From Cribrihabitans marinus (GTDB lineage Bacteria; Pseudomonadota; Alphaproteobacteria; Rhodobacterales; Rhodobacteraceae), in the NCBI RefSeq assembly GCF_900109035.1, contig NZ_FNYD01000001.1, positions 1-64,000 on the forward strand: 64,000 nucleotides of DNA, written 5' to 3'. Both the position numbers and the translations under genes were made by a program. Below the pieces are notes generated by a model. That model had not been told where the DNA came from, ran no database searches, and saw only the letters and a program-made list of their open reading frames with translations. Shown piece by piece: positions 18,682-30,109 of this stretch. Numbering within the stretch: the stretch's first letter is position 1; each line of letters opens with the position of its first letter.

Positions 18682-19278
18682 ATGAGCGAACACAGCGTCA
18701 ACCTGGCCGCCCTGATCGGCTCGCGCATCTGCCACGACCTGATCAGCCCGATCGGGGCCATCACCAACGGGTTGGAATTGCTGGACATGTCCGGCGCCCC
18801 GCGCAATCCCGAGATGGACCTGATCGCGGACAGCGTCGACAATGCCGGGCTGCGCATCCGGTTCTTCCGCATCGCCTATGGCATGGCGGGCGATCAGATG
18901 CTGGGCCGCGAAGAGGTGGCGGGTTTGCTCGCCGATCTCGGCCGCGAGGCGCGGGTCAAGGCGGACTGGCGCTCCGAGGGCGCGGTGCCGCGGAGCGAGG
19001 TGCGGCTGGCCCTCCTGGCGCTGCAATGCTGCGAGACGGCGCTGCCCCTGGGCGGGCGGGTTGAGATCGACCGCCGCGACGGGCGCTGGTTCGTTGCGGC
19101 CACCGGACCGAAACTGGCGCTGCACCCCGAGCTTTGGGACGGGCTGAGCGACCCCGCCCGACAAGCAGACGTGACCCCCGCGCAGGTCCAGTTCGCACTG
19201 CTGCCGGCGCTGGCCGCCGAGCAGGACCGGCGCGTACATGTCACCGCCGACGAGGCGGGCGTCGGCGTCGCGTTCTGA
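18682..19278 (+). CDS. chpT: Histidine phosphotransferase ChpT
   Basis: The 198-residue protein has the ChpT layout: a helical hairpin with RICHDLISPIGAI carrying the phospho-accepting H18, then a degenerate HATPase-like C-terminal domain. ChpT relays phosphate from CckA to CtrA and CpdR, the alphaproteobacterial cell-cycle/motility circuit. An AGAGG ribosome site precedes the ATG at 18682. It converges on proA with 19 bp between stops. Confidence 0.88.
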   Translation: MSEHSVNLAALIGSRICHDLISPIGAITNGLELLDMSGAPRNPEMDLIADSVDNAGLRIRFFRIAYGMAGDQMLGREEVAGLLADLGREARVKADWRSEGAVPRSEVRLALLALQCCETALPLGGRVEIDRRDGRWFVAATGPKLALHPELWDGLSDPARQADVTPAQVQFALLPALAAEQDRRVHVTADEAGVGVAF

Positions 19279-19297
19279 CCCCCAGGCGCCGGGGCGG

Positions 19298-20560
19298 TCA
19301 CCCCCGCACCGTCCCGTCGCCGGTCACGATATACTTGAAACTGGTCAGCTGCGCCGCGCCCACCGGTCCGCGCGCATGCAGCTTGCCCGTGGCGATGCCG
19401 ATCTCGGCCCCCATCCCGAACTCGCCGCCATCGGCGAACTGGGTCGAGGCGTTGCGCATCAGGATGGCGCTGTCCAGCCGTTCGAAGAACCGGGCGGCGG
19501 CCGCGTCATCCTCGGTCAGGATACAGTCGGTATGGCCCGAGCCATGCGCGCGGATATGCGCGATCGCCGTGTCGATATCGTCCACGGGTCTGGCCGCGAT
19601 GATGCTGTCCAGGTATTCGCGGCCCCAGTCGTCGCCACCGGCGGCCACCGTGCCGTCCAGCGCCAGCGCGCCCTCGGCCCGCACCTCGACCCCGGCCTCC
19701 AGAAGCGCTTGCACCAGATCCGCGCCCAGCGTCTCGGCCACGTCGCGATGCACCAGCAGGCATTCGGCCGCGCCGCAGATCCCGGTGCGCCGCGTCTTGG
19801 CGTTCAGAACCACGGCCAGCGCCTTGGCCGGATCGGCCGCCTTGTCGACATAGACATGCACGATGCCTTCGAGATGGGCAAAGACCGGCACCCGCGCCTC
19901 GCGCTGCACCAGGCCCACCAGCCCCTTGCCGCCGCGCGGCACGATCACGTCGATGCTGTCGGTCAGCGTCAGCATCTCCTGCACCGCCGCGCGGTCGCGC
20001 GTCGGCACAAGCTGGATCGCCGCCTCGGGCAGGTTCGCGGCCCGCAGACCCTCGACGAGGCAGGCATGGATCGCCTGTGAGGAATGGAAGCTCTCGGAGC
20101 CACCGCGCAGGATCACCGCGTTGCCAGATTTCAGGCACAGCGCGCCCGCATCCGCGGTCACGTTGGGGCGGCTTTCGTAGATCACGCCGATCACGCCCAG
20201 CGGCGTGCGCACCCGCTCGATATGCAGGCCCGAGGGCATATCCCAGGACGCCAGAACCTCGCCCACCGGATCGGCCTGTTCGGCCACGGCGCGCAGCCCG
20301 TCGACCATGCCGCGCACCCGGTCCTCGTCCAGCAGCAGGCGGTCCATCATCGCCGGGCTCAGCCCCTTGTCGCGGCCATACTCCAGATCCCTGGCATTGG
20401 CCGCGATGATCTCGGCCCGCCGGGCCCAGAGCGCATCGGCGGCGGCGATCAGAGCGGCATGCTTGCGCTCGGCGCTGGCAAAGGCCAGGTCCTGCGCCGC
20501 GGTCCTTGCCTGCCTGCCCAACTCGGCCATGACGGCGGGAATGTTGTCGAGATCCTTCAT
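19298..20560 (-). CDS. proA: Gamma-glutamyl phosphate reductase
   Basis: The 420-residue NADPH-dependent enzyme converts gamma-glutamyl phosphate to glutamate semialdehyde in proline synthesis. It has the aldehyde-dehydrogenase fold with [20 protein letters not shown] near 122, [14 protein letters not shown] near 144 and the [15 protein letters not shown] block containing the catalytic Cys near 260. It is last in the minus-strand group GNAT-obgE-proB-proA. Confidence 0.97.
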   Translation of the reverse strand: MKDLDNIPAVMAELGRQARTAAQDLAFASAERKHAALIAAADALWARRAEIIAANARDLEYGRDKGLSPAMMDRLLLDEDRVRGMVDGLRAVAEQADPVGEVLASWDMPSGLHIERVRTPLGVIGVIYESRPNVTADAGALCLKSGNAVILRGGSESFHSSQAIHACLVEGLRAANLPEAAIQLVPTRDRAAVQEMLTLTDSIDVIVPRGGKGLVGLVQREARVPVFAHLEGIVHVYVDKAADPAKALAVVLNAKTRRTGICGAAECLLVHRDVAETLGADLVQALLEAGVEVRAEGALALDGTVAAGGDDWGREYLDSIIAARPVDDIDTAIAHIRAHGSGHTDCILTEDDAAAARFFERLDSAILMRNASTQFADGGEFGMGAEIGIATGKLHARGPVGAAQLTSFKYIVTGDGTVRG

Positions 20561-20615
20561 GGTCTGTGCCTTCTACGAATGGGGAGCGTCGCGGTCAAAC
20601 TAGCAGCAAGACCCG

Positions 20616-22753
<2,138 letters not shown>

Positions 22754-22780
22754 CTAGTGCAAAGGCCGCGGCGCGCCAAG

Positions 22781-23317
22781 TCAGAGTTTTCGGCTGTAGG
22801 TCCAGGTCGGCACGGTGGCGTTGCGCGCCAGAGAGAAGCTCTCGGCATCGCCCAGATATTCGAACCCGCAATGGGTCAGCACCCGCGCCGAGGCCGGGTT
22901 GTCCTGGAACACGCTGGCGAACATCGTCTGGTTGCCCAGCGGATTGGCCTCGACCAGCGCCGCGACGGCCATCGAGGCGATGCCCGAGTTCCAGAAGATC
23001 GGCGCCACCCAGTATCCGACCTCGGACTGGTTGCGGTCCATCCGCATCAGCGAGATCAGACCCATCAGCTCCGGCCCGCCATCCTTGAGCCCGTCGATGG
23101 CCCAGACATCCTCGTCCCGGTCCGGCGACATGGCGCGGGTCACGAAGGCTTCGGTCATGCCGGGCGGCACCGGATGCGGGATCGAAGTGGTCATGCGCGC
23201 GACACGCTCGTCGCCGGCGTAATGCTCGATCAGTCCCATGTCGGACTTGCGCAGCGGGCGCAGGTCGAACCGGTCCGCCGCAACGACGGGCTGGTTGATG
23301 ATGGTGTCCAATTTCAT
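22781..23317 (-). CDS. RimJ/RimL-type GNAT N-acetyltransferase
   Basis: The 178-residue protein has the GNAT fold with EVGYWVAPIFWNSGIASMAV (acetyl-CoA loop region, near 100-120) and a C-terminal NPASARVLTHCGFEYLGDA motif typical of RimJ/RimL relatives. Its acceptor is unknown. A strong GGAGGAGGAG ribosome site and a promoter 70-100 bp upstream make it the first gene of the obgE-proBA transcript. Confidence 0.88.
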   Translation of the reverse strand: MKLDTIINQPVVAADRFDLRPLRKSDMGLIEHYAGDERVARMTTSIPHPVPPGMTEAFVTRAMSPDRDEDVWAIDGLKDGGPELMGLISLMRMDRNQSEVGYWVAPIFWNSGIASMAVAALVEANPLGNQTMFASVFQDNPASARVLTHCGFEYLGDAESFSLARNATVPTWTYSRKL

Positions 23318-23386
23318 CTGCGTGCTCCTCCTCCGAACACGGCGATCCCGGATGGGCGACGGCGCGTCGCCCGGTCCCGCTCCGCA

Positions 23387-23415
23387 AAGATATTTACCGC
23401 CTCGGCCCGGTGCAA
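23387..23415 (-). promoter_or_regulatory. Sigma-70-type promoter for GNAT-obgE-proB-proA
   Basis: On the minus strand, TTGCAC, a 17-bp spacer and TATCTT lie about 70 bp upstream of the GNAT start. Confidence 0.55.
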
Positions 23416-23529
23416 TGTCGCGCCCCGGTCAAACCCGCCGAAGGGATGAAAAACCGCCTCCTAAACCCCCGATTTCCCGACAATACCAGCCCGTGGGTCA
23501 GGATTGTTCCCGCCGCGGTCAACTTGCCG

Positions 23530-23566
23530 TGAAACGAGAAAGGGGACCGGCACTTCGCCGGTCCCC
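23530..23566 (-). terminator. Rho-independent terminator of rplU-rpmA
   Basis: A perfect 10-bp stem (GGGGACCGGC, GCCGGTCCCC) with a 5-base loop lies 28 bp after the rpmA stop and is followed on the minus strand by TTTCTCGTTT. Confidence 0.85.
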
Positions 23567-23594
23567 CTGAATGTCCATTCGTCCGGGTCGCGGC

Positions 23595-23864
23595 TTACTC
23601 TGCGGCCTCTGCCGCCGGCAGTACCGAAATGAAGGTTCGGCCCTTGAGACCCTTGTGGAAGGTCACGGCGCCGTCGGCGGTCGCAAAGATCGTGTGATCC
23701 TTGCCCATGCCCACGCCTTGACCCGGCCAGAACTTGGTGCCGCGCTGGCGCACGATGATGTTGCCCGCGATGGCGGCCTGGCCGCCATAGAGTTTCACGC
23801 CAAGGCGACGACCCGCGGAGTCGCGGCCGTTGCGGGAGGAACCGCCAGCTTTCTTATGTGCCAT
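23595..23864 (-). CDS. rpmA: 50S ribosomal protein L27
   Basis: The 89-residue protein begins [20 protein letters not shown], the invariant L27 N-terminus that reaches the peptidyl-transferase centre, and continues [20 protein letters not shown]. It follows rplU by 11 bp and is followed by a terminator. Confidence 0.98.
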   Translation of the reverse strand: MAHKKAGGSSRNGRDSAGRRLGVKLYGGQAAIAGNIIVRQRGTKFWPGQGVGMGKDHTIFATADGAVTFHKGLKGRTFISVLPAAEAAE

Positions 23865-23875
23865 TCTCTCTCTCC

Positions 23876-24526
23876 TTAGCCTTTGGCCAGTTCTTTGGCC
23901 TGGTCGATCCAGCCTTCACGCTCGATCCGGCCCTTGAACGACAGTTTCTCGTCCATATCAGCCACATCCGCATCCGTCCATGCCGCGATCTGGGCAAAGG
24001 TGGTGATACCGGCGTCATGCAGCTTCTTCTCGAGCGCCGGGCCGACGCCCGACAGCTTCTTGAGGTCGTCGCCACCGGCGGCCGGGGCCGCGGCGGGCTT
24101 GGCCTTGGTCGCGGCCTTCTTGGCCGGTGCCTTATTGGGCGCAGCCGCTTCGACGGTGGAGCCCGAAACCGAGCCAGCACCGATCGCGGCCTTCACGCCC
24201 GACTTGTCCGCGCCCGAGGGCAGGATGTCGGTGATCTTGACCAGCGTCAGCTTCTGCCGGTGTCCGACGGTGCGCTTGGAGCTGTGCTTGCGGCGGCGCT
24301 TGACGAACTTGATGACCTTGTCACCCTTGATCTGGTCCAGGATCTCGGCCTGGACGCCCGCGCCCTTCACGAAGGGGGCGCCGACCGACGGCTTGTCGCC
24401 ACCCAGCATCAGGATGTCGTTGAATTGAACCGTTTCGCCGGCGTCAGCTGCCAGTTTCTCGACGCGCAGAATATCGCCCGCCTGAACCTTGTACTGCTTG
24501 CCGCCGGTCTTGAGGACCGCAAACAT
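23876..24526 (-). CDS. rplU: 50S ribosomal protein L21 with C-terminal extension
   Basis: Residues 1-103 are ordinary L21 ([37 protein letters not shown]). The protein then runs to 216 residues: an Ala/Lys-rich linker (about 108-150) and a helix-hairpin-helix-like domain ([20 protein letters not shown], then [16 protein letters not shown]). Such fusions occur in Rhodobacteraceae, but the role of the extension is not known to me. Promoter TTGACA-N17-GATAAG lies 138 bp upstream. Confidence 0.96.
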   Translation of the reverse strand: MFAVLKTGGKQYKVQAGDILRVEKLAADAGETVQFNDILMLGGDKPSVGAPFVKGAGVQAEILDQIKGDKVIKFVKRRRKHSSKRTVGHRQKLTLVKITDILPSGADKSGVKAAIGAGSVSGSTVEAAAPNKAPAKKAATKAKPAAAPAAGGDDLKKLSGVGPALEKKLHDAGITTFAQIAAWTDADVADMDEKLSFKGRIEREGWIDQAKELAKG

Positions 24527-24663
24527 GCGTCATTCCTTTTCTCTGCCGCGTTCTGTGGTCCCCGCCATGCGGGCGTTTCGGCCTTGGCCACCGTCGAACA
24601 GCGCGCCCCGTCCGGGGCGAATTGATAACGAAACCCAGCAGGGAAACCCGGCCGGAATGCGGG

Positions 24664-24692
24664 CTTATCAGAGGATTTCGTGCCGATGTCAA
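24664..24692 (-). promoter_or_regulatory. Sigma-70-type promoter for rplU-rpmA
   Basis: On the minus strand a perfect TTGACA is followed after 17 bp by GATAAG. It gives a leader of about 130 nt before rplU. Confidence 0.65.
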
Positions 24693-24744
24693 CCGCCGTT
24701 TCCGGACATTTCCTTGCAATCGTCACCGGCGGACCGGCGGGCGC

Positions 24745-25557
24745 CTAGAGTTCGCTTGCCCCCATCGCACGGGCGACCGCCTGACCCAGGTCATAGGAGA
24801 TGCGGTCATAGAGCCGATCGAACCCCTCGAACAGCGCCGCGTTCAGCGCCTGACCGGCGGGGCTGGCCGAGAACGCGATGTTCTCGCGCATCTCCGCCTC
24901 GCTCAGCGGCTGATAGGCCAGCGACAGGAAGCCATAGAGCCAATCCTCGGTCTCGGCCCGGGTCTCGTCGCGGCGCGAGAACAGATCGGACAGCATCATC
25001 CGGTCGTCGCGCCGGCCCTGACGCCCGTCCGCCAACCCCCGGTAGAAGCTGTAATCTGAACTGATCGCCCCCTCGACATTGCGTTCGATCAACTGGTTGG
25101 TGCGGATGTATTCCCCGATCAGCGCAATCCGGGGATCATCGCGCCCCGCCGCCTCGACCCTGTCGCGCATCGTCTCCTCGACCTCGGGATCGGAAAAAGC
25201 GCGCCGGGCCGAGTTTTCGAGCGACAGGATGGTCTGGCCAAGCTCGCCGGCGAAGAATTGCGCGGTCTGGTCGATCTGCGCCTCGGTCATCGTGTCGGCC
25301 AGCGCGCCGCGCATGGTCTCGACCATCGGCCCGGTGGCATAGATCTGCTCGACCCGCTGGCGGAAGAACGCCCCGCCCTCGCCGCCCAGCATGTCGGCAT
25401 CCAGCGACTCGCCATAGGCCAGCCCTTCGTCATGCAGGATCTCGGCCACCTCCTGCAGGCGCAGCACCTCGGCCAGCTCGGCCGCCGCCTCGCGTGCCGG
25501 AACCGGACCGGCCGACAGGAGCGCGACCCCCGCCGCCGCGATCAACGACCGCAGCAT
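24745..25557 (-). CDS. DUF2059-like exported protein (A)
   Basis: The 270-residue protein has a signal peptide (about 1-21) and an acidic helical body with the DUF2059 pattern: TEAQIDQTAQFFAGELGQTI near 92, and a second half that repeats the theme (LSEAEMRENIAFSASPAGQALN near 215). Cell location should be periplasmic; function unknown. Its ATG overlaps the stop of the upstream paralogue (TGATG); a GTG one codon earlier is possible. Confidence 0.75.
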   Translation of the reverse strand: MLRSLIAAAGVALLSAGPVPAREAAAELAEVLRLQEVAEILHDEGLAYGESLDADMLGGEGGAFFRQRVEQIYATGPMVETMRGALADTMTEAQIDQTAQFFAGELGQTILSLENSARRAFSDPEVEETMRDRVEAAGRDDPRIALIGEYIRTNQLIERNVEGAISSDYSFYRGLADGRQGRRDDRMMLSDLFSRRDETRAETEDWLYGFLSLAYQPLSEAEMRENIAFSASPAGQALNAALFEGFDRLYDRISYDLGQAVARAMGASEL

Positions 25558-26411
25558 CACAGCTCCTGCGCGGGATGAAGATCGGCCATCCGCGCCGCCA
25601 GGACCTCGAACCGGTTGGCCATGATCTCGTATTGCACCGCGTTCAGAAGCTCGTAAACCTCCTGCATCGGTGGCTGCTCCAGCGCCTCGGTATAGGCCGC
25701 GACCTCGGCATCCGTGAAATCCTGATAGGTATAGGCAGCCCCCGCCAGCGCCGACATCTGCAGCGCGCTGCGCATGGCACCCTCGTTGGCCTGCATCATC
25801 GCGCGCATCTCTTCGGGGCCAACCTTGAGCTCGATCACCCCAGCAGCGCTGGCGGCCATCAGGAAGCGCAGCTGGATCTCCTGCAGGGCGCGCAGCGAGG
25901 TGCCCGAGGCGTCGATCGCCGCGTTCATCCGCTTGAGCGTCTCCACACGGTCCGACCCGTCACGCACCAGCTCGGCGACGATCGCCTTGCCCTCTTCCTG
26001 CTTGGCGGCGTCGTCTTCGATCATGTGCGAGGCGTTCTCGGCCTCGACCAGCCGCTGGCCCAGGTCGCTGGCATAGAATTCCACCGCATGGTTCAGCGCC
26101 TCGTCGCTCAGCGTCTGTTCCAGGATATCCAGCGCGATGCCGCGCATCACCTCGGTGTCGAACACGTCGTCCACCGTCCGGGTCCAGGATTGCCCGAAGG
26201 CTCCGGGGTCGATGCCCAGCATCTCGGGCGCCGAGGAGGAGGCGAAGGCGATGCTGTCGAGCGCCACATCGAAACCGGTGGTGGCAAGGAATGCCTCGAT
26301 CCTCTCGCGCTCGGCCGCCTGGGCGCGCGGGGCCAGCGGCAGGCCGATGGCCAGGGCCATCATGAGAACGGCGAAAATCGGGGCGGCGGCGATCTGTCGA
26401 AACTGCGTCAT
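25557..26411 (-). CDS. DUF2059-like exported protein (B)
   Basis: The 284-residue paralogue of the following gene has a signal peptide (about 1-33, ending PRAQA) and two DUF2059-type segments (LSDEALNHAVEFYASDLGQR near 101 and FTDAEVAAYTEALEQPPMQE near 230). It overlaps its partner, so the two are probably made together. Function unknown. TTAGGA serves as ribosome site. Confidence 0.75.
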   Translation of the reverse strand: MTQFRQIAAAPIFAVLMMALAIGLPLAPRAQAAERERIEAFLATTGFDVALDSIAFASSSAPEMLGIDPGAFGQSWTRTVDDVFDTEVMRGIALDILEQTLSDEALNHAVEFYASDLGQRLVEAENASHMIEDDAAKQEEGKAIVAELVRDGSDRVETLKRMNAAIDASGTSLRALQEIQLRFLMAASAAGVIELKVGPEEMRAMMQANEGAMRSALQMSALAGAAYTYQDFTDAEVAAYTEALEQPPMQEVYELLNAVQYEIMANRFEVLAARMADLHPAQEL

Positions 26412-26534
26412 GATACGAATCCTAAGTGTTTTGACCGCATGGGCAATGGAAAATCCTGCAGGCGGGAAAATCGGGAATTTTATGCTTGCACCACGTTTCG
26501 TTCCTGACTACATCCCGCCCCCACAGACCCCCGC

Positions 26535-26624
26535 GGAGAGGTGCCGGAGTGGTCGAACGGGGCGGTCTCGAAAACCGTTGACCCTTCACGGGGTCCCAGG
26601 GTTCGAATCCCTGTCTCTCCGCCA
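26535..26624 (+). tRNA. tRNA-Ser (anticodon CGA)
   Basis: The sequence folds as a class II tRNA: acceptor GGAGAGG pairs with TCTCTCC, the anticodon loop CTCGAAA reads CGA (serine codon UCG), a long variable arm (CCCTTCACGGGG) follows, then the TTCGAAT T-loop. The genomic CCA is encoded. Its last 15 bases form the left attachment site of the integrated element, which leaves the gene intact. Confidence 0.97.
26610..26624 (+). repeat. attL: 15-bp direct repeat in tRNA-Ser 3' end
   Basis: CCTGTCTCTCCGCCA at the tRNA 3' end recurs exactly at 40225-40239. This is the typical core site of a tRNA-targeting tyrosine recombinase. Confidence 0.85.
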
Positions 26625-26676
26625 TGACTGTTCAGCAACAATCTGTTTTTATTGAATAATCGAGTATACGGGGAAG

Positions 26677-26707
26677 CTGCGTCCCCCATTTTGTCCCCCA
26701 GATTGAC
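26677..26707 (+). repeat. Left imperfect 31-bp repeat (candidate integrase arm site)
   Basis: This 31-bp stretch matches 40081-40111 at 23 of 31 positions in the same orientation. Both copies contain two TCCCCCA heptamers spaced 12 bp apart. It lies 53 bp inside attL. Confidence 0.5.
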
Positions 26708-27053
26708 AGCGCTTGCCCTTGAGCGTTTCGATACCTCTCAGTTCTTTGTGCCCGGCCTAGCCCTGCGTTGTCGCCCAGCAGTATTTCAGCGGTAAACGCG
26801 AAAGTGTTACTTGTAGAAGCATATGGATCTGGAATTGATCTGCCACGGCAGCGAAAAAACCAATCTCCGCACCAAAAGCGCCGCTTCCCTGACACCTCGG
26901 GCCTTCACCCGCTCAAGCAAGAACCGATTGGGGCGAAAAACTCGGCATTGACACGGCGCTGTCGGGGAACCTGTTTGGCAACATTGCTAACAGTAGCCAT
27001 GGGAAAATTGCGGATAGCTTCAGCATGAGCAAACGTTGACTGGCACCCCCGAG
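26708..27053. other. Element left end, no gene seen
   Basis: About 350 bp without an ORF that looks protein-coding on either strand. Short ORFs here show no family resemblance and no convincing ribosome site. Confidence 0.5.
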
Positions 27054-27146
27054 TTAGGCGGCAGCCGCACCGAACTCCTTCAGTGCGCACGCGGCAGTCA
27101 TTATAGACCTCACCACGCGGCTCTGAACATAGGTTCGTCGAGGCAA
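27054..27146 (-). CDS. Possible 30-residue protein of the element
   Basis: A TTG-started frame encodes PRRTYVQSRVVRSIMTAACA and ends KEFGAAAA. The composition (basic start, amphipathic helix) looks protein-like, and it starts 14 bp after the preceding gene's stop. The ribosome site (AAAAGGA) is very close to the TTG. I have only a vague sense of similar tails in other alphaproteobacterial islands. Confidence 0.3.
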   Translation of the reverse strand: MPRRTYVQSRVVRSIMTAACALKEFGAAAA

Positions 27147-27159
27147 GATCCTTTTCGTC

Positions 27160-27594
27160 TCATCCGCCCCGTTTGATCCAAGCTCGCTCAATACCACACC
27201 ATTGCCGCCCATCCGGCCCATGCCTTTCCCAGGCACTCAATTCGCGCCAATTTTCCAGCGACACGACTCGGCCTGTCCAAGTGAGCGGGCGACCTGCGTG
27301 AGACACACAATACTGTGCATCACCATCTTTGGGATTTCGCTCCAGAGGCGGGACAGCACATATGTGTTCGGAAGTATGAAGGGCCTTGGATCGGCAAAGT
27401 GCCGCGATACTCGTGGCTTGGACAATGACAGCGGCTGTCGCACGCCTGCCACCGGAACCCGCCGTCGTGCTCGTCTCTCCTTCGGACAAAACTGACGTAA
27501 CTGACGAAACACTCTTCGAATGAAGATTTGTCGGTTGTGTCAGTTGTGTCCCGGCCTGTTGCGCCTGCCTTGCCGCTGACAGCCAGCGTGTCAT
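27160..27594 (-). CDS. Hypothetical protein of the DUF3987 module
   Basis: The 144-residue protein starts MTRWLSAARQAQQ and ends with a Trp-rich motif, SLENWRELSAWERHGPDGRQ then WCGIERAW. Such Ser/Thr-rich linker plus WERHGPDGR tails occur directly after DUF3987 genes in alphaproteobacterial islands, as I recall. The ATG overlaps the DUF3987 stop (ATGA), supporting real, coupled translation. Function unknown. Confidence 0.6.
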   Translation of the reverse strand: MTRWLSAARQAQQAGTQLTQPTNLHSKSVSSVTSVLSEGETSTTAGSGGRRATAAVIVQATSIAALCRSKALHTSEHICAVPPLERNPKDGDAQYCVSHAGRPLTWTGRVVSLENWRELSAWERHGPDGRQWCGIERAWIKRGG

Positions 27595-29084
27595 GGCTGG
27601 TTCTCATGCACCGCCGGGTTCACGGTATAGTGGCGCTGGGGCCTGCCGCCCTGCGGGGACGGAGGGGCGATCACTTGGCGGATGCACTCGCCATCCTCGA
27701 GCGCAGCAAGAGCCGGGTCCAGCACTTCCTTGTTTCCTAACTCCGGACGATTTAGCCGCATTACCTGCCGCGTGCTGAACGTGTGCCAGCCTTGTTCTCG
27801 AAGAATGCTCACCAATCGCCGTGCGGCCCTGTCGATCTTCGGTGTTGCGGCTTCAGAATAGGCGCGTTGGGCCATCGGCAGGATGTATGCTTCGACCAGA
27901 TGTGCGCCGCGACCAAACTCCGAGGCAGTGATCCGTGCAGGTTCATCCGCCTCGCCTGCCGCGAAGTCGAGGTAGCCCAGCACCAAAGAAAGCCGCACTG
28001 CCAACCCCGGCAGCTTCCCGATGAAAGACAGCATTAATCCCTCCGAATCCGCTTCCCATCCTCGCACTGCCTGGCGAAACTCTTCCAACAGGTCACAAGC
28101 GTCGTCTGCGAAAGGCAGAACCAAAGGACGGGATTCGTCATGCTCATCTGTCACAAGATCGAGCGACAAGAGGCGCTCAACCGCCTGATCGATCAGTGCC
28201 TCATCCGCCCAGGCTCTCGGGCGTCGCAACGGAGCTGGTTCAGGCCAGATCGGTATGAATCGCGCCAGCAGTCCATCATCGTCTGATTTGAACAACAGGC
28301 TCTTCAATCGATCCGGCTGGATCCCGCCAACAGCACCGATTGTCAGGCGGTCAATGGTCAGGGGTGGTCGTCCCATGCGCTCAACTGAAAAACCACGTCC
28401 GCCATAGGCCTCAAGCCAGAAAGGACGGTCACTGCCGCTAGAATACCGCGCCATATTCTCGAGCCATCCAGCCAGTTCATCGCGCACTTGCAAAATCCCG
28501 CGCGGCTGGCGCGCCAGTATTTCCGTAAGCCTTTCGATCGTGGCGTCGCTCACCGCTAGCCGGGGAATATGCGGGGCGGGGCCGATGTCGCAGCCCTTTG
28601 GTCTCTCTGGCGGCGTTTCACCCGCCTTGATTGCCGCTTTCGCAGCTTCCTTCCAAGTAGATTCCATCAGCTTGGCCACTTCGGCTTTTTCGGTCCACTC
28701 CGCCATCGAGGTTTCGGCTTCTCCGCGGCGCGCGCGTTCAGCCTTGCGCAAAGGAGACAATACAGCGTCCAAGGCAGGGCTCTTGCCAGAGCTCGGCAAG
28801 CCAATAAGAGCGACCCACATGATGGGTGGTTCCTGCCAGCCGCTCCACGGAGAAACCCATCGGGAGTTGCCAATGATCGATCCAGCGACCGCCAGCAACG
28901 CCGAAAATATGTAATCGGCAGGCGCCCCCTTGGCTTCTGCGGCTTGCTCCACCCAATGTGCTAATCGAGGATTCAGGACGTCGCGCAATGGCAACTCGGG
29001 GGCTGGCGGCAGTTCGAGGCGCAAAAAGCGCGGATTCGGTTCCGGCCAGTCCGGTGCGAAGTGAGTTGGCTGGGGCGCGGTCAT
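27591..29084 (-). CDS. DUF3987 P-loop protein (helicase/primase-like)
   Basis: The 497-residue protein has an N-terminal helical region and a P-loop, GLPSSGKSPALD (about 95-106), then the DUF3987 pattern (VRDELAGWLENMARYSSGSD, GGIQPDRLKSLLF, DDGLLARFIPIWPEP). The family is found in mobile elements next to Toprim/primase-like proteins and is thought to act in element replication; that is inference. The ATG at 29084 overlaps the upstream Toprim stop (ATGA) with a GGGGAAC ribosome site. Confidence 0.82.
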   Translation of the reverse strand: MTAPQPTHFAPDWPEPNPRFLRLELPPAPELPLRDVLNPRLAHWVEQAAEAKGAPADYIFSALLAVAGSIIGNSRWVSPWSGWQEPPIMWVALIGLPSSGKSPALDAVLSPLRKAERARRGEAETSMAEWTEKAEVAKLMESTWKEAAKAAIKAGETPPERPKGCDIGPAPHIPRLAVSDATIERLTEILARQPRGILQVRDELAGWLENMARYSSGSDRPFWLEAYGGRGFSVERMGRPPLTIDRLTIGAVGGIQPDRLKSLLFKSDDDGLLARFIPIWPEPAPLRRPRAWADEALIDQAVERLLSLDLVTDEHDESRPLVLPFADDACDLLEEFRQAVRGWEADSEGLMLSFIGKLPGLAVRLSLVLGYLDFAAGEADEPARITASEFGRGAHLVEAYILPMAQRAYSEAATPKIDRAARRLVSILREQGWHTFSTRQVMRLNRPELGNKEVLDPALAALEDGECIRQVIAPPSPQGGRPQRHYTVNPAVHENQP

Positions 29085-29962
29085 GTCAGTTCCCCTTTCA
29101 TGTTCAGGATGTCGTTCCAATCGCGCCCTTCCGGCGCGGGTAGCAGCGACACGGCCCAACCAGCGCCGTGCGCCCGTTCGGCCAGCGCGTGCGCAGCTTC
29201 CAGGCCTGCAGTGTCGCCGTCCGGCGCGATGATCAGGCGGCCCGTCTCAAGCGGCAGGCGCAATCCGCGCAATCCGGATGTGGACAGCGCCGCCCAAATG
29301 GCTGCAGGAACTCGCAGCAAACCGCAGGCGAGAGACAGGGCGGTTTCTATCCCCTCTGCTACAGCCAGCACGCTGGGGCCTTCTGTGAGCCTGACAGCGC
29401 CTCCAGCGCAGCGCCCAAGCATCGCCTTGGCCGGTTCGAGATCCGCCTTGCCGGAGCCATCGGCGCGAAGGTAGGTGCGATGCACCGCGAATCCGTCGCC
29501 GTCTTCCACCTTGGCGACAAGCGCGGGATGCCGTGACGCAGTCGGCCCGTGCCAACATGCAGGATGAAAGCGCAGTGTTTCCGGCAACGGGCAGATGATT
29601 CCGCGCCTGTGCAGATAGGCTTCTGCCACCGTACCCACAATGAGCCCAGATTCCTGCCAACAGCGTCTGGCCTGCTTTGCTCGCCTGGCGGCTCCCGCAC
29701 GCCTTTCCGCCTTGCGCCGCCTGCATTCCTCGGTGTCGGGTGGACAATAATCACCGGGCGCGATGTGCGCCGCGGCCAGAATGTCCAGGAAACTGCATCC
29801 AGCCCGTTTGCAATGGGCCAGAAGCCGACCGTCGTCGCCATCGGAGATCGTCAGGGCATTCTGATCATTGCGCCGCTCGGGTTGGCAGCTTGGGCAGGGC
29901 GCGGTGCCATAGCTGCCAAACCAGCGCCCGCCGAGCGAATGGGAAAATTCACAAGCTGTCAT
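29081..29962 (-). CDS. Toprim-domain zinc-finger protein (primase-like)
   Basis: The 293-residue protein has an N-terminal zinc-ribbon-like set (C23, C26, C51, C56) and a C-terminal Toprim domain: VAEGIETALSLA with E203 and IIAPDGDTAG with D248 and D250. This is the pattern of DnaG/phage-type primases without a helicase part, complementing the coupled DUF3987 ATPase. Probable role: replication of the excised element. Confidence 0.82.
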   Translation of the reverse strand: MTACEFSHSLGGRWFGSYGTAPCPSCQPERRNDQNALTISDGDDGRLLAHCKRAGCSFLDILAAAHIAPGDYCPPDTEECRRRKAERRAGAARRAKQARRCWQESGLIVGTVAEAYLHRRGIICPLPETLRFHPACWHGPTASRHPALVAKVEDGDGFAVHRTYLRADGSGKADLEPAKAMLGRCAGGAVRLTEGPSVLAVAEGIETALSLACGLLRVPAAIWAALSTSGLRGLRLPLETGRLIIAPDGDTAGLEAAHALAERAHGAGWAVSLLPAPEGRDWNDILNMKGELT

Positions 29963-30109
29963 TGATCAAGTCTCCCGCTGAATTTTTCGAGATCGGCATG
30001 TGCTGGAGGACAAAGCCATGCACGAGGGTTTGGCGGTTCATCGCGATCGCCAATGAACAACGCCGCGCCGAGCCGGCTTGTCTAATGCTCGGCACAGTAT
30101 TTGTGTGGT

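Noticed and set aside
26632-26895. Minus-strand ORF of 87 codons just inside attL.
   Set aside because: It has no protein-family resemblance or ribosome site, and it reads across the candidate arm repeat; treated as a shadow.
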